Origin: Candidatus Thorarchaeota archaeon
GTDB lineage: Archaea > Asgardarchaeota > Thorarchaeia > Thorarchaeales > Thorarchaeaceae
Assembly (NCBI GenBank): GCA_008080745.1
Contig: SHMX01000001.1
Coordinates: 1 to 64,000, forward strand
Direction: 5' to 3'
DNA length: 64,000 bases
The notes under the pieces are model-generated. The model saw nothing but the letters and a program-made list of their open reading frames with translations, was not told the DNA's origin and did no database searches. The position numbers were made by a program, and so were the translations under genes. Within the stretch, counting starts at the first letter, position 1. Each line of letters begins with the position of its first letter. Positions 10,321-18,560 of this stretch are shown piece after piece.

Positions 10321-11463
10321 ATGCGAATCGAAGACCTCCCTACACCAGCTCTACTTCTAGACAAAGAACGTCTGCACAGCAACATTGAAGGAATGGCGAA
10401 GAAGATTAGAGAATTTGGAGTTGCCTTACGTCCCCATATTAAGACACATAAATGTATCAATATTGCAGAAATTCAACGTGAAAAAGGTGCAGAGGGTATT
10501 ACAGTTTCAAGTCTGTTTGAGGCCAAGAAATTTGCGGAGGCAGGATTTAGGGACATCTCCTATGCAGTTCCCTTGACTCCAAACAAAATACAATTAGTTA
10601 ATGAAATAAGAGAGAAGACTAAATTGACTGTTCTTCTTGACAGCTCAATAATAGTTCAGAAATTGGATAATAAGCAAGAAGAGACAAAAGAGAAGCTTCC
10701 CGTTATGGTGAAAATTGATTGTGGATATCATCGTAGTGGTGTTGATCCAACGGCACCAGAAGCGATTCATTTGGTGAAAAAGATTGATCAATCAAAGAAC
10801 CTGAAATTTGAGGGTATAATGACTCATGCAGGCCATTCATATTATGCAACATCATTGCATGAGATTCAACAAATAGCTATTCAAGAGCAGCAAATAATGA
10901 TTGACTTTGCTCAACGTCTGAAGAAGGAAGATGCAAATCTATATCCCGAAGTGATTAGTATAGGATCAACGCCAACCATAGCAGTAACAGATGAAATCAA
11001 GGAAGGAATTACTGAGGTTCGTCCTGGGAACTATGTATTCTACGATTATACACAAGGAGATCTTGGAACATGTGATTTTGTTGATTGTGCCCTCACTGTT
11101 GCTTCATCGGTCCTGAGTAGTTTTCCAACTAGATTAGTACTTGATGCAGGAGCAACTACCCTCTCTAAGGACCTTGGCCCGACTCAGATCAATCAAGGTG
11201 AATATTATGGACAAGTCATTGACGATTATGAATCAATGTCCTTTAGCGATAGCATACGTATTACTTCTCTATCACAAGAACATGGGAAATGTCTGCTTGT
11301 AAGAAAAGACCTTGTTCCCGAGGCAGGGGAGATGCTCAGAATTCTACCCAACCATTCTTGTTTGACCGCGAATCTATTTGATTACTATTATGTTGTAGAA
11401 AAAGAAAATGTAGTGGACCGCTGGAAAATCCAACGCGGTCACTTTACAATTCCTATCGAGTGA
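10321..11463 (+). CDS. D-threonine aldolase / D-serine dehydratase family PLP enzyme
   Basis: A 380-aa fold-type III PLP enzyme with an alanine racemase-like N-terminal barrel. The motif LRPHIKTHK near residue 36 carries the PLP lysine (K41). The C-terminal domain has PNHSCLT near residue 343. In eukaryotic D-serine dehydratase the matching His and Cys bind zinc; many D-threonine aldolases use a His plus an acidic residue there. The NHSC form therefore leans towards D-serine dehydratase-like chemistry, but the substrate cannot be fixed from sequence. Expected reaction: metal-assisted cleavage or deamination of a D-beta-hydroxy amino acid in the cytoplasm. The start ATG follows the upstream terminator closely. 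The gene is convergent with 11453-12163 and overlaps it by 11 bases. Confidence 0.85.
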   Translation: MRIEDLPTPALLLDKERLHSNIEGMAKKIREFGVALRPHIKTHKCINIAEIQREKGAEGITVSSLFEAKKFAEAGFRDISYAVPLTPNKIQLVNEIREKTKLTVLLDSSIIVQKLDNKQEETKEKLPVMVKIDCGYHRSGVDPTAPEAIHLVKKIDQSKNLKFEGIMTHAGHSYYATSLHEIQQIAIQEQQIMIDFAQRLKKEDANLYPEVISIGSTPTIAVTDEIKEGITEVRPGNYVFYDYTQGDLGTCDFVDCALTVASSVLSSFPTRLVLDAGATTLSKDLGPTQINQGEYYGQVIDDYESMSFSDSIRITSLSQEHGKCLLVRKDLVPEAGEMLRILPNHSCLTANLFDYYYVVEKENVVDRWKIQRGHFTIPIE

Positions 11464-12163
11464 GACGATTGGTCACTATATGTCCACAATATGGACAAGT
11501 TTCTTCCTCGCCAGGAAGAATTGGGTTAGGTAGTTTCCCTGAACAATTTGGACATGCTGTTATCGCTTTTGGCATCTCAGCAACAGCTTCAGAAGTATAG
11601 ACAATCCCAGAGTTCTCATCGATTACACCTCGGAATTTTCCTTCTTCAGAGAGTTCTTTCAGTGCCTCAATAATTTGAATTTCGGTAGCATTAGTGACCT
11701 CAGCAATCTGATGAAATGTCATTCGTCTTTGAGCAAATAGAAGATGAAGAATACTTTCCTTCAGACTTACAGCACTAGGGCTAACCAGTTCACTTGAACG
11801 TTGATCCAGATAAACCAAAGGGAGTCGTCTTTTGGATAATTTCTCAGCTGCTTCCACGACAAGTTCTTGGTCCACATCAAGTTCTCTTGCTACTGAATCG
11901 ACGGCAATTCTTCCTTCGCGCTGTACAATTCTAATCAGTGTTCCAGTGATATCTCCAACTTTCGCTTCTCGAGTACCTCGAATAATTAAATATAGACCAA
12001 TAATGACTCCAGGAAATCCAATAATTGCCCATGAAGTCAGTGTATAGAATAATACGTCTGAACCACTTACTAGCTCCGAAGCACTCTGATAGGTGATGGG
12101 TATCAATGCAAGTCCTACAAGAAGTAAAACCAAACCGAGTATTTGAGAAATTCTTCCCTTCAT
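11453..12163 (-). CDS. Membrane protein with winged-helix (PCI-like) region and C-terminal zinc ribbon
   Basis: A 236-aa protein. Two hydrophobic helices (about residues 8-27 and 44-64) form an N-terminal hairpin. Two helical segments typical of winged-helix or PCI-like modules follow (about 70-125 and 130-185, for example GRIAVDSVARELDVDQELV). The C-terminus has a CPNC...CPYCG zinc ribbon (about 205-230). The soluble part probably faces the cytoplasm. Membrane-tethered winged-helix/zinc-ribbon proteins are common in archaea and mostly uncharacterised. A regulator or adaptor role is likely, but its partner is unknown. A GAGCGAGAAAG stretch precedes the ATG. Confidence 0.6.
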   Translation of the reverse strand: MKGRISQILGLVLLLVGLALIPITYQSASELVSGSDVLFYTLTSWAIIGFPGVIIGLYLIIRGTREAKVGDITGTLIRIVQREGRIAVDSVARELDVDQELVVEAAEKLSKRRLPLVYLDQRSSELVSPSAVSLKESILHLLFAQRRMTFHQIAEVTNATEIQIIEALKELSEEGKFRGVIDENSGIVYTSEAVAEMPKAITACPNCSGKLPNPILPGEEETCPYCGHIVTNRLTR

Positions 12164-12310
12164 CTTTCTCGCTCCATGAAGAACATTACTTTTCTCAAGT
12201 TATACATTACGCTTCCTAGAAATTTCAAAAAATAAGATATACGAATAGTTTTTGTTACTTTGTTACAGCAAACAAAATGGTGATTTCTTTTGGGAAAGAT
12301 CACGAAATCT

Positions 12311-12802
12311 ATGATAACTGATTTTGACGAATTCAAAAAGGCTTGGGAAAAAGATGCTGGAAAACCCGAGAATACCATTTTGTATTATTTAATTGCCGCT
12401 CTAAATCTTGAGAAGGATAAAGACAAGGCAGAGGACATGATGACAGTAGTATTGACCAAGAATGATCTACGAGAAGATGGTAGTTCTCCTACTGGATACA
12501 AACTCGGGAATAGAGCGAGTTATTTTGTTGGACAGTTTTTGGAAAGTAAGAATAATGCACGATCCTATGTTGGTGGTACTAATGAGAATAACTACCAGAT
12601 AGATTGGGATAATCTGACCCTTACTTTAGTCCGAAAACAAGATCATATGGGTGGTGTAAAGATATTTGTGCACAGTGGTGGCCGAGATAATCCGGTACCC
12701 TGCCAACTGAAGAAGAACAAAAATGGGCAATGGAAACTCACGGAATACAGCTCTCTGTGCATGGACGTAAAGAGACCCCAGTCTGAGGTTGATGACTTCT
12801 GA
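12311..12802 (+). CDS. Uncharacterised protein, possibly DUF6935-like
   Basis: About 163 aa from ATG 12311; a TTG at 12290 would add seven residues. No signal peptide or membrane helix is visible. The N-terminal half is helical (FDEFKKAWEKDAGKPENTI). The C-terminal half has VKIFVHSGGRDNPVPCQLKK followed by NGQWKLTEYSSLCMDVK. From memory this resembles small proteins grouped as DUF6935, whose ending is a similar GADSPRP...QW..W motif; I hold that assignment loosely. Function is unknown. A hairpin terminator follows the gene, suggesting a single-gene transcript. Confidence 0.6.
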   Translation: MITDFDEFKKAWEKDAGKPENTILYYLIAALNLEKDKDKAEDMMTVVLTKNDLREDGSSPTGYKLGNRASYFVGQFLESKNNARSYVGGTNENNYQIDWDNLTLTLVRKQDHMGGVKIFVHSGGRDNPVPCQLKKNKNGQWKLTEYSSLCMDVKRPQSEVDDF

Positions 12803-12828
12803 TTTAGTGATTTTCATATGTAAATATT

Positions 12829-12875
12829 ACAGCCTCGGTGAATTCATCACAAAAAGAGGCTGTTCTTTTGTTTTC
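12829..12875 (+). terminator. Stem-loop terminator
   Basis: ACAGCCTC (12829-12836) pairs with GAGGCTGT (12856-12863) across a 19-base loop, followed by a T-rich stretch. Confidence 0.6.
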
Positions 12876-13013
12876 TACCACTTAACCTTTACTCATCTAT
12901 CTAACCAAAACAGCAATATCTAAGTATTACTTCTGCTATACAGAGGCGAAGTATTTATCTAGTATCTTTCATTATTTCGTTTCAAACACCCTGAAGGACG
13001 TTGTGATTCAAAA

Positions 13014-13430
13014 ATGGTAATTGATCGTGAGGGAGCCACGTCGGCTATAATCCTACACTTTTCACCTGGAAAACCCGTTGAGTTTCCAGCGGAATTCGTC
13101 GCTGACATCGGGGAAAAGGCAGCTCTATCAGTGCTGCATCATAAAGACCGAGTATTGAAGGTGTTTCCTGTTGCGTCTGATGATATCTATCTTCTGCGCA
13201 TCGAAATATCGGATCTATCTAGGAACTTCTTGAAGCAACTGAATTTTGCCTTCAACGATGCCAAACTAAGCGACATCATCTTCACAACTGGTGTATGCCT
13301 GAGAGGCGAGAAATGCTTTTACGAATGCTACTTCGTCCCAGACCAACTAGTGGTCTCACTGAAAGAACTCGAAGAGAGTTTGACTACAATACCCGGTGTA
13401 TCACGAGTTACTCTGAAAAAAGTGGACTGA
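13014..13430 (+). CDS. Small unknown protein with ACT-like alternating pattern
   Basis: A 138-aa soluble protein. I do not recognise the family. The middle and C-terminal parts alternate strands and helices (IYLLRIEISDLSRNFLKQL, then LKELEESLTTIPGVSRVTL). The ending is reminiscent of a ferredoxin-like or ACT fold, but the ligand-binding glycine turn is not obvious. Upstream, TATTTATC near 12951 could be a TATA box. No strong ribosome binding site precedes ATG 13014. The gene stands alone between a terminator and a convergent RIO-operon tail. A ligand-sensing or regulatory role is only a guess. Confidence 0.6.
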   Translation: MVIDREGATSAIILHFSPGKPVEFPAEFVADIGEKAALSVLHHKDRVLKVFPVASDDIYLLRIEISDLSRNFLKQLNFAFNDAKLSDIIFTTGVCLRGEKCFYECYFVPDQLVVSLKELEESLTTIPGVSRVTLKKVD

Positions 13431-13572
13431 CCTTACGGCAATACCAATGTGAAGGGGAACAGATTAATTCTTACCCGTGTGGGACCAACCAGACGGGTTA
13501 CTTAATCTCTTAGTGAGTATGAGGTCAAACGAAGTAATAATGGGCTGATCTGTTTTTGTGTTTCGAAGAATG

Positions 13573-13608
13573 GAAAAAAAATAGAGTGAGTTAGATAACC
13601 AACTCACT
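13573..13608 (-). terminator. Strong stem-loop plus T-tract terminator of the RIO operon
   Basis: On the - strand AGTGAGTT (13608-13601) pairs with AACTCACT (13592-13585) over an 8-base loop. A run of eight Ts follows (13581-13574). The stem overlaps the last codons of the small ORF at 13591-13737. Confidence 0.8.
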
Positions 13609-13737
13609 TTCGATTTCATCTGTAGAACTTAGCTCTTCTATAATATAACGAGCAGCAATGATTTTTTCTGGTAAGGATGATTCAGTGCTGACTTGTTTGG
13701 TATGAATAGATTTACGTGTAACACAATCTGATTTCAT
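13591..13737 (-). CDS. 48-aa small protein, last gene of the RIO1 operon
   Basis: This 48-codon reading frame starts MKSDCVTRKSIHT and ends EIESELVI. It is below usual gene-finder cut-offs, but the signals are strong. A GGAGGTGA ribosome binding site ends four bases before the ATG, and its last bases are the TGA stop of the upstream gene, which suggests translational coupling. A textbook terminator follows immediately. The C-terminal half is predicted helical and acidic (IIAARYIIEELSSTDEIE). There is one cysteine and no membrane segment. I do not recognise it. Its position after a RIO1 kinase and a winged-helix protein suggests a partner or regulator of one of them (inference). Confidence 0.7.
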   Translation of the reverse strand: MKSDCVTRKSIHTKQVSTESSLPEKIIAARYIIEELSSTDEIESELVI

Positions 13738-13741
13738 GAAT

Positions 13742-14029
13742 TCACCTCCGGGTAATCATCATCAGTTGTGTACCGATGATAGAGTCTTGTCCATTCTTTT
13801 GCACAACTTCGTAGATGCCATCATTGTTTGGGGTGTATAATGGCCTCCGCATATCAGCTAGATTAGGTACCTTCTTTGCCAGCTTTGCTTTAACTAATCG
13901 TCGCAATGCAAAGCTGACGGTACGAGGAGCTAAACTTGAGCACTCGCTGATGTCTTGAGGACACATGGGACCCCTAAGTGACAAATGTCTTAGAACGATG
14001 ACAGCACTTCTTGGTAAAGCTTTGGTCAA
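13742..14029 (-). CDS. Winged-helix DNA-binding protein (MarR/ArsR-like)
   Basis: A 95-aa protein starting at TTG 14029, supported by GGAGGT seven bases upstream; that site overlaps the TAG stop of the RIO kinase. A single winged-helix domain fills residues 5-70. It has a helix-turn-helix (CPQDISECSSLAPRTVSFAL) and then a basic wing (VKAKLAKKVPNLADMRRPLY). This resembles one-domain MarR-type regulators of archaea. It lies between the RIO kinase and the 48-aa ORF with coupled translation on both sides, so it may autoregulate the operon (inference). Its target is not visible. Confidence 0.75.
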   Translation of the reverse strand: MTKALPRSAVIVLRHLSLRGPMCPQDISECSSLAPRTVSFALRRLVKAKLAKKVPNLADMRRPLYTPNNDGIYEVVQKNGQDSIIGTQLMMITRR

Positions 14030-14041
14030 TACTGTTACCTC

Positions 14042-14872
14042 CTAAACTAATTCTAGACCCTCCGGTACGAGCTCTCTGTAGTGTCTCTTGTTGTCGGGAA
14101 TATAGGATTCCAAGAACACCTCCAGTATACTCTCGGGGTCTCGGGATATATCGTACTGTTCAAAGTACGAGAGCACATTTTCAATATCACGTAGAAGCAT
14201 CTTCTCTATCTTGAGCATATTGCAATGTTTATCCACCTTCTCAGCTTGTGGTACATCAATAATCCACGGTCGGTCTTGCCAGAACAGGATATTGTATTGA
14301 CTGAGATCTCCATGGACATGGTGTACATCTCTATACATGATGAGATAATCGTCGAAGATCTGATTCATCACACGCTCTGGCTCTTCTAAGGTGATTTCTC
14401 GGAGTTGAGGAGCTGGTACTTCTCCATCTCCAATGAATCTCATTGATACAAAATTGCCAATGCGTCCTATAGGAGTAGGAACATGGGCTCCAGCTTTGAA
14501 GAGAGTAGATAGAAGGTCATACTCCAAGACTGCCAAAGACTCAATCATATCGGTTATAACATAAGATCGCTTTGCTGTCCCAGGAGCCACATATCCCTTC
14601 GATTTTGAAAGAGAATGAGATGAATGCCAAATTCGATAGACCTTCAAGATGATTGGATGATTTTTCCATAAGGCAAGGAATATAGATGCTTCTTTACCAG
14701 CACTCATTTGATAGAGTACGTCGGTAGCCAATCCATATTTCAGAGCTATTCTCTTGACCATATCAAAGGATATCTCTTCAATCTGGGTCTTTCCATCACG
14801 AAGGAGTTCCGATTGCAAGATACTCTTCTTCAGAGGATTGTGTTTCTCTACGGGTCCGCCCACCATAATCAC
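14042..14872 (-). CDS. RIO1-type atypical serine kinase
   Basis: A 276-aa RIO kinase. It has a P-loop SAGKEASIF (about 57-65), a lysine in ILKVYR (K77), the RIO1-type MRFIGDGEVPAPQL segment (about 144-157), the catalytic loop HGDLSQYN (D189, N194) and the metal-binding IIDVPQ (D206). Archaeal RIO1 acts in late small-subunit maturation and self-phosphorylation. The usual RIO1 sequence after IIDV (a His-Pro pair in VxxDHP) is replaced here by VDKHCN, so this may be a divergent paralogue. The start is GTG 14872 or ATG 14866; neither has a clear ribosome binding site. The mRNA leader is long, with two short reading frames. First gene of a three-gene operon with coupled downstream genes. Confidence 0.85.
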   Translation of the reverse strand: MIMVGGPVEKHNPLKKSILQSELLRDGKTQIEEISFDMVKRIALKYGLATDVLYQMSAGKEASIFLALWKNHPIILKVYRIWHSSHSLSKSKGYVAPGTAKRSYVITDMIESLAVLEYDLLSTLFKAGAHVPTPIGRIGNFVSMRFIGDGEVPAPQLREITLEEPERVMNQIFDDYLIMYRDVHHVHGDLSQYNILFWQDRPWIIDVPQAEKVDKHCNMLKIEKMLLRDIENVLSYFEQYDISRDPESILEVFLESYIPDNKRHYRELVPEGLELV

Positions 14873-14881
14873 AACCTGTGA

Positions 14882-14947
14882 TCACAGCTCGGACAATGAT
14901 TCTTTGTATTTGTTTGCAACTTTTTGTTCACTCTCATTGCTGAGCAT
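14882..14947 (-). other. 21-codon upstream ORF, in frame with RIO1
   Basis: ATG 14947 opens MLSNESEQKVANKYKESLSE. It ends at a TGA (14882-14884) three codons before the GTG of the kinase, in the same frame. It could be a leader peptide or a former N-terminal extension. Confidence 0.3.
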
Positions 14948-15069
14948 TCACGCGTCTATATTCATAGCACAAAATATCTGAAAACCAGTAAATACCTGAA
15001 CCTCTAGCTGGAATCCCTAGAATCAACAGTCCGACGCGTAATAGAGAGTTGAAAACTGAGAAGTAGCAC

Positions 15070-15096
15070 GAGTCCTTAGACTCTCACAACGAGAGT
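15070..15096 (-). promoter_or_regulatory. Mutually exclusive hairpins at the end of the leader ORF
   Basis: On the - strand ACTCTC pairs with GAGAGT (15096-15091 with 15085-15080). The overlapping GAGTC can instead pair with GACTC four bases further on. The two stems cannot form together and span the leader-ORF stop codon, an attenuator-like layout. Confidence 0.35.
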
Positions 15097-15138
15097 GCAG
15101 GTACCTACTACGTTGGTTATTTGAATGTTGACTGTCAT
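15076..15138 (-). CDS. 20-aa leader ORF with near-perfect ribosome binding site
   Basis: AAGGAGGTGT (15156-15147) lies nine bases before ATG 15138. A TATA box (CTATATAG, 15193-15200) lies about 55 bases upstream of the ATG. The peptide begins MTVNIQITNVVGTCTL and stops at TAA 15076-15078. The xIxNVVxTxxL pattern resembles the first strand of a TATA-binding-protein lobe, so this may be the remnant start of a TBP gene or simply a short leader peptide. It precedes the RIO1 operon by about 200 bases. Confidence 0.4.
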   Translation of the reverse strand: MTVNIQITNVVGTCTLVVRV

Positions 15139-15192
15139 TAAGACCTACACCTCCTTCTTTATCGAAGCATTATCCCTAGTTCCAAGGGTTTA

Positions 15193-15200
15193 CTATATAG
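15193..15200 (-). promoter_or_regulatory. TATA box for leader ORF / RIO1 operon
   Basis: CTATATAG preceded on the - strand by AAAAACC, a BRE-like purine stretch. A start of transcription about 25 bases downstream would leave a short leader carrying the AAGGAGGTG site. Confidence 0.5.
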
Positions 15201-15244
15201 GTTTTTCCTGTAAGGCAATCATTTGCTTAGTTTTCCAGCGTTTA

Positions 15245-16660
15245 TTACTCGTTATTTTCTAGTTCCTTTACGGGATTGGTTTCTTCAACATATTTCCAAA
15301 GCATATATACACCAATTAGACCAAGAAACGAAGCTAACCAGAACGGTACAACAAGTCCCTCGATAATAAACGGACCAATAGGAAACAACATCAACGAGAA
15401 ATATCCAAACAGCCACCCTCCAGCAAGGGGGCCAATTGTAGCTCCAGCATTGAAGAAGGCTTGAATGGTACCAAACAACTTACCTCTTAGATTCCATGGA
15501 ACAACATCAGCTTGAATCGCACGCATAGCAGGCTGAGAAACTGCAAAAGAAGCATTCTGAGCAACCCAAAATACACTGGTTTGCGCCAAATTGGCTGTGA
15601 GGGGAAGTGCAAAATAGCTCACCCGTGCGGTGGCAGCACCCCATACTGCAAGTCCTTTTCTGCCTTTTTTATCAGCATATCTACCAGCAGGAATGGAAAA
15701 GAGCATACCGATAGCCCCAGCCCCAGATATCACTAGGCCAATAAGACCGATATCAGTCGTAATCTTGCTCATGAGGAATAATTGAAAGATTGGTTGACCG
15801 AGACCCATAGCAATCCCATTCATTACCGCCATCACATATAGCGCATGAATCATCTTTCTTGTTCGATCATTCATTTCCGTGTCTTCTACCTCTCCAATAT
15901 CGTCAATTAGAGATTTATCATGAATTATTGGTTCGGATTTATCTACTTCTTCATTAGACTCACCAGTAGACTGCGTCTTCCCTGGAGAGGTCTCATTGAG
16001 AACAATTGCAGTCAGAATAGCCGCTGGTAACGTGATTAGGGCTGCAATAAAGTAGGGTACACGGAAAACATCAGGAACAGGAAGCAGAAGAATATCTCTA
16101 CAGAAATTATAGAGGAGGCCACCTAATCCAGGACCTGCAATAAAACCTACGTTAGAAACCACCATGTAGAGACCTAATCCTTCCCCTCTTCTTTCAATAC
16201 CTATGATATCCATGAGAGCTGCTTCAGCAACCGGCCAAGTCATGGCAGACACTACACCTTGGAGTGCTCTGATAATTAACATATGAATCCAATTCTGAGC
16301 TAGACCAAAGAGTAATAGTAGGACAACATATCCTAGCAATCCAGTATTTAGGATGGGCTTTCTGCCAAAGGTATCACTAACTCCACCCCAATATCGAGCG
16401 AGAAGAGTTCTCGTACCCATGAATGATGCCATCATTACTCCAAGTATCAAAGAGAACTCAGCAACAATCTCAGGAGGTATGATATACTCTGGTCCAGGGG
16501 GTTGGGTCAATTGTCCTTCAAGCGCAAACAGGTAAAAAGACATAGAGGGAGCAATGATACCAAATCCAAGCATGATAAGCATAGCATCAAGCGCAATAAT
16601 CATGACTTTTGGATTAGTGTAAAGCTTCTGGGTTGTTGGAACAGAAACAATCTCACTCAT
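15245..16660 (-). CDS. MFS transporter, drug/sugar efflux type
   Basis: A 471-aa, about 12-helix major facilitator protein. The N-terminal half has motif A WGGVSDTFGRKPI after helix 2. The second half repeats it as AGRYADKKGRKG. The loop joining the halves (about residues 218-268) is long and acidic (SNEEVDKSEPIIHDKSLIDD), as in many drug/H+ antiporters. Helix 4-5 has IRALQGVVSAMTWPVAEA, typical of DHA1-type exporters. The substrate is not predictable. The start ATG has a GAGGG site about 7 bases upstream. The gene is divergent from the XPB helicase across 178 bases. Confidence 0.85.
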   Translation of the reverse strand: MSEIVSVPTTQKLYTNPKVMIIALDAMLIMLGFGIIAPSMSFYLFALEGQLTQPPGPEYIIPPEIVAEFSLILGVMMASFMGTRTLLARYWGGVSDTFGRKPILNTGLLGYVVLLLLFGLAQNWIHMLIIRALQGVVSAMTWPVAEAALMDIIGIERRGEGLGLYMVVSNVGFIAGPGLGGLLYNFCRDILLLPVPDVFRVPYFIAALITLPAAILTAIVLNETSPGKTQSTGESNEEVDKSEPIIHDKSLIDDIGEVEDTEMNDRTRKMIHALYVMAVMNGIAMGLGQPIFQLFLMSKITTDIGLIGLVISGAGAIGMLFSIPAGRYADKKGRKGLAVWGAATARVSYFALPLTANLAQTSVFWVAQNASFAVSQPAMRAIQADVVPWNLRGKLFGTIQAFFNAGATIGPLAGGWLFGYFSLMLFPIGPFIIEGLVVPFWLASFLGLIGVYMLWKYVEETNPVKELENNE

Positions 16661-16838
16661 TAGGGTCCCTCATACCGCCAATCATATCAACCAGCAAATA
16701 TAGCTGTGGATAAACGCCAAATTGGAATGTCAACAGGGAAGCATTTATCTTCTAAATCTCGCGCGGTCCTACGTTTTCCGTTTAGGAAAGTGTTGTACAC
16801 CAATCGGAAAGCAATAGGCAATACAAGGGAAGAGAACA

Positions 16839-18560
16839 ATGCCAGACCCACGAAATCCACTCATAGTTCAATCAGACAAGTCAGTACTTCTCGAGGTTGA
16901 TAATCCTCTTTATGAAGATGCACGAGATTCTCTCGCGCGATTTGCTGAACTTGTAAAGAGTCCAGAATATGTTCATACCTATAGAGTAACACCACTCAGC
17001 CTATGGAATGCTGCTGCAATGGGTATGACTCCAAATGATGTTATCGAGGCTCTGGAAAAGTATGCTAAATATCCTATCCCAGGAAACATCTCACGAGAAA
17101 TAGTAGATTACATGAGCAGATATGGAATGCTCTCCTTATACAAAGAGGGGCCAGATTTACTGCTATTATGTGATAATCAAGATCTTGCGGAAGAAATCGG
17201 AGCTAGTAAAAAAGTTCAAGAATTCATTATCGACAGAGTGGATGCTACAACTTTCAGAGTAGATGCTAGGCAACGGGGATTTCTCAAGTATGCTTTGATT
17301 GAGATAGGACATCCAGTAGAGGATCTTGCAGGGTATATTGAAGGTGAACCTTTACATTTCGAGCTCCGAGAAAAAACACTTGGTGGCAAAGACTTTGATC
17401 TTAGAAGCTACCAAAAAGATGCTGTGGCGATATTTTATGCAGGTGGTGGAGAAAGAGGTGGATCAGGTGTTGTGGTTCTCCCCTGTGGTGCTGGCAAAAC
17501 TATGGTAGGCATTGGAGCAATGGAAAAACTCCAAACATCAACGATAATTCTATGTCCAAATGTTGTAGCAGTTAGACAGTGGATAACAGAGCTCTTGGAT
17601 AAGACAACCTTGACGCCCGACCAAATAGGAGAATATACCGGAGCAAGCAAAGAAGTACGTCCTGTTACGGTTGCTACTTATCAAATTTTGACCTGGCGTG
17701 ACTCACGGAAATCAGATTTCGAACACTTTGGTATATTCGAAGCACGGAATTGGGGGCTAATAATATACGATGAAGTTCATCTTCTTCCAGCTCCCGTTTT
17801 CAGAGTAACTGCTACGATTCAGGCCACTCGGAGATTGGGTCTAACCGCCACTTTAGTCAGAGAGGATGGTAAAGAGGAAGATGTGTTCAGTCTTATTGGT
17901 CCCAAGCGATTTGACATGCCATGGAAACAATTGGAAGATCAAGGGTGGATTGCAACAGCCATATGTTATGAGATTAGGATTGATTTAGATGATAGCCTAC
18001 GACGGAAATACGCATTAGCAGATGACAGACGGAAATATCGGATTGCTGCTGAGAATCCAATTAAGATTGATATCATCAAAGAATTAGTAGAACATCACAA
18101 AGAAGACAATATTCTAGTAATTGGAATGTATCTACGACAGTTGAATCAAATCTCTGAAGAAATTGATGCTCCGCTCATTACGGGTAAGACGCCAAATGAG
18201 GAGCGAGAGCGACTATACAAAGCCTTTAGAGAAGGAAAAGAGAAAGTACTAGTGGTTTCTAAGGTAGCCAACTTTGCGATAGACCTTCCAGATGCTAATG
18301 TTGCTATCCAAGTTTCAGGTACTTTCGGTTCCAGACAAGAGGAGGCACAGAGATTAGGACGAATTCTTAGGCCAAAGACAGATGGTAGTTTTGCGAGGTT
18401 CTATTCAATTATAACGAAAGACACTAGAGATATGGATTTTGCTGCCAAACGTCAACTGTTCCTAACAGAACAGGGATATCAATATGTGATAGCATCAGGT
18501 GATGAACAGATCTGGAAAAAACCACCCGAATCATTCTTTGAACCATCAAGACTCGGGTGA
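16839..18560 (+). CDS. XPB-type SF2 DNA helicase
   Basis: A 573-aa helicase. The N-terminal region (about 1-105) is the XPB/Ssl2 N-terminal-type domain, with PLIVQSDKSVLLEV, TPLSLWNAAAMGMTPNDVIE and PIPGNISREI. A damage-recognition-like region precedes helicase domain 1. Walker A is PCGAGKT (215-221) and motif II DEVH (about 311). Motif III is LTAT, followed by the XPB-specific RED residues in LVREDG. Domain 2 carries motif VI, QEEAQRLGRILRPK (about 500). Archaeal XPB unwinds or remodels DNA in repair, often with the nuclease Bax1, which I do not see nearby. Its 3' end overlaps the convergent RecA-like gene by 15 bases. A protein sharing its N-terminal domain is at 22182-23897. Confidence 0.93.
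   Translation: MPDPRNPLIVQSDKSVLLEVDNPLYEDARDSLARFAELVKSPEYVHTYRVTPLSLWNAAAMGMTPNDVIEALEKYAKYPIPGNISREIVDYMSRYGMLSLYKEGPDLLLLCDNQDLAEEIGASKKVQEFIIDRVDATTFRVDARQRGFLKYALIEIGHPVEDLAGYIEGEPLHFELREKTLGGKDFDLRSYQKDAVAIFYAGGGERGGSGVVVLPCGAGKTMVGIGAMEKLQTSTIILCPNVVAVRQWITELLDKTTLTPDQIGEYTGASKEVRPVTVATYQILTWRDSRKSDFEHFGIFEARNWGLIIYDEVHLLPAPVFRVTATIQATRRLGLTATLVREDGKEEDVFSLIGPKRFDMPWKQLEDQGWIATAICYEIRIDLDDSLRRKYALADDRRKYRIAAENPIKIDIIKELVEHHKEDNILVIGMYLRQLNQISEEIDAPLITGKTPNEERERLYKAFREGKEKVLVVSKVANFAIDLPDANVAIQVSGTFGSRQEEAQRLGRILRPKTDGSFARFYSIITKDTRDMDFAAKRQLFLTEQGYQYVIASGDEQIWKKPPESFFEPSRLG

Larger units (their letters stand above)
14873..15244. other. 372-bp gap between RIO1 and the MFS gene
   Basis: It holds the leader TATA box, the 20-codon ORF, the alternative hairpins and the 21-codon ORF listed separately. 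I see no tRNA or other known RNA here. Confidence 0.5.

Noticed and set aside
12160-12378. 72-codon - strand frame starting before the winged-helix membrane protein
   Set aside because: It overlaps the start region of the gene at 12311 in antisense and shows no domain or ribosome binding site.
13295-13513. 72-codon + strand frame past the unknown gene at 13014
   Set aside because: It begins inside that gene in another frame and has no initiation signal.
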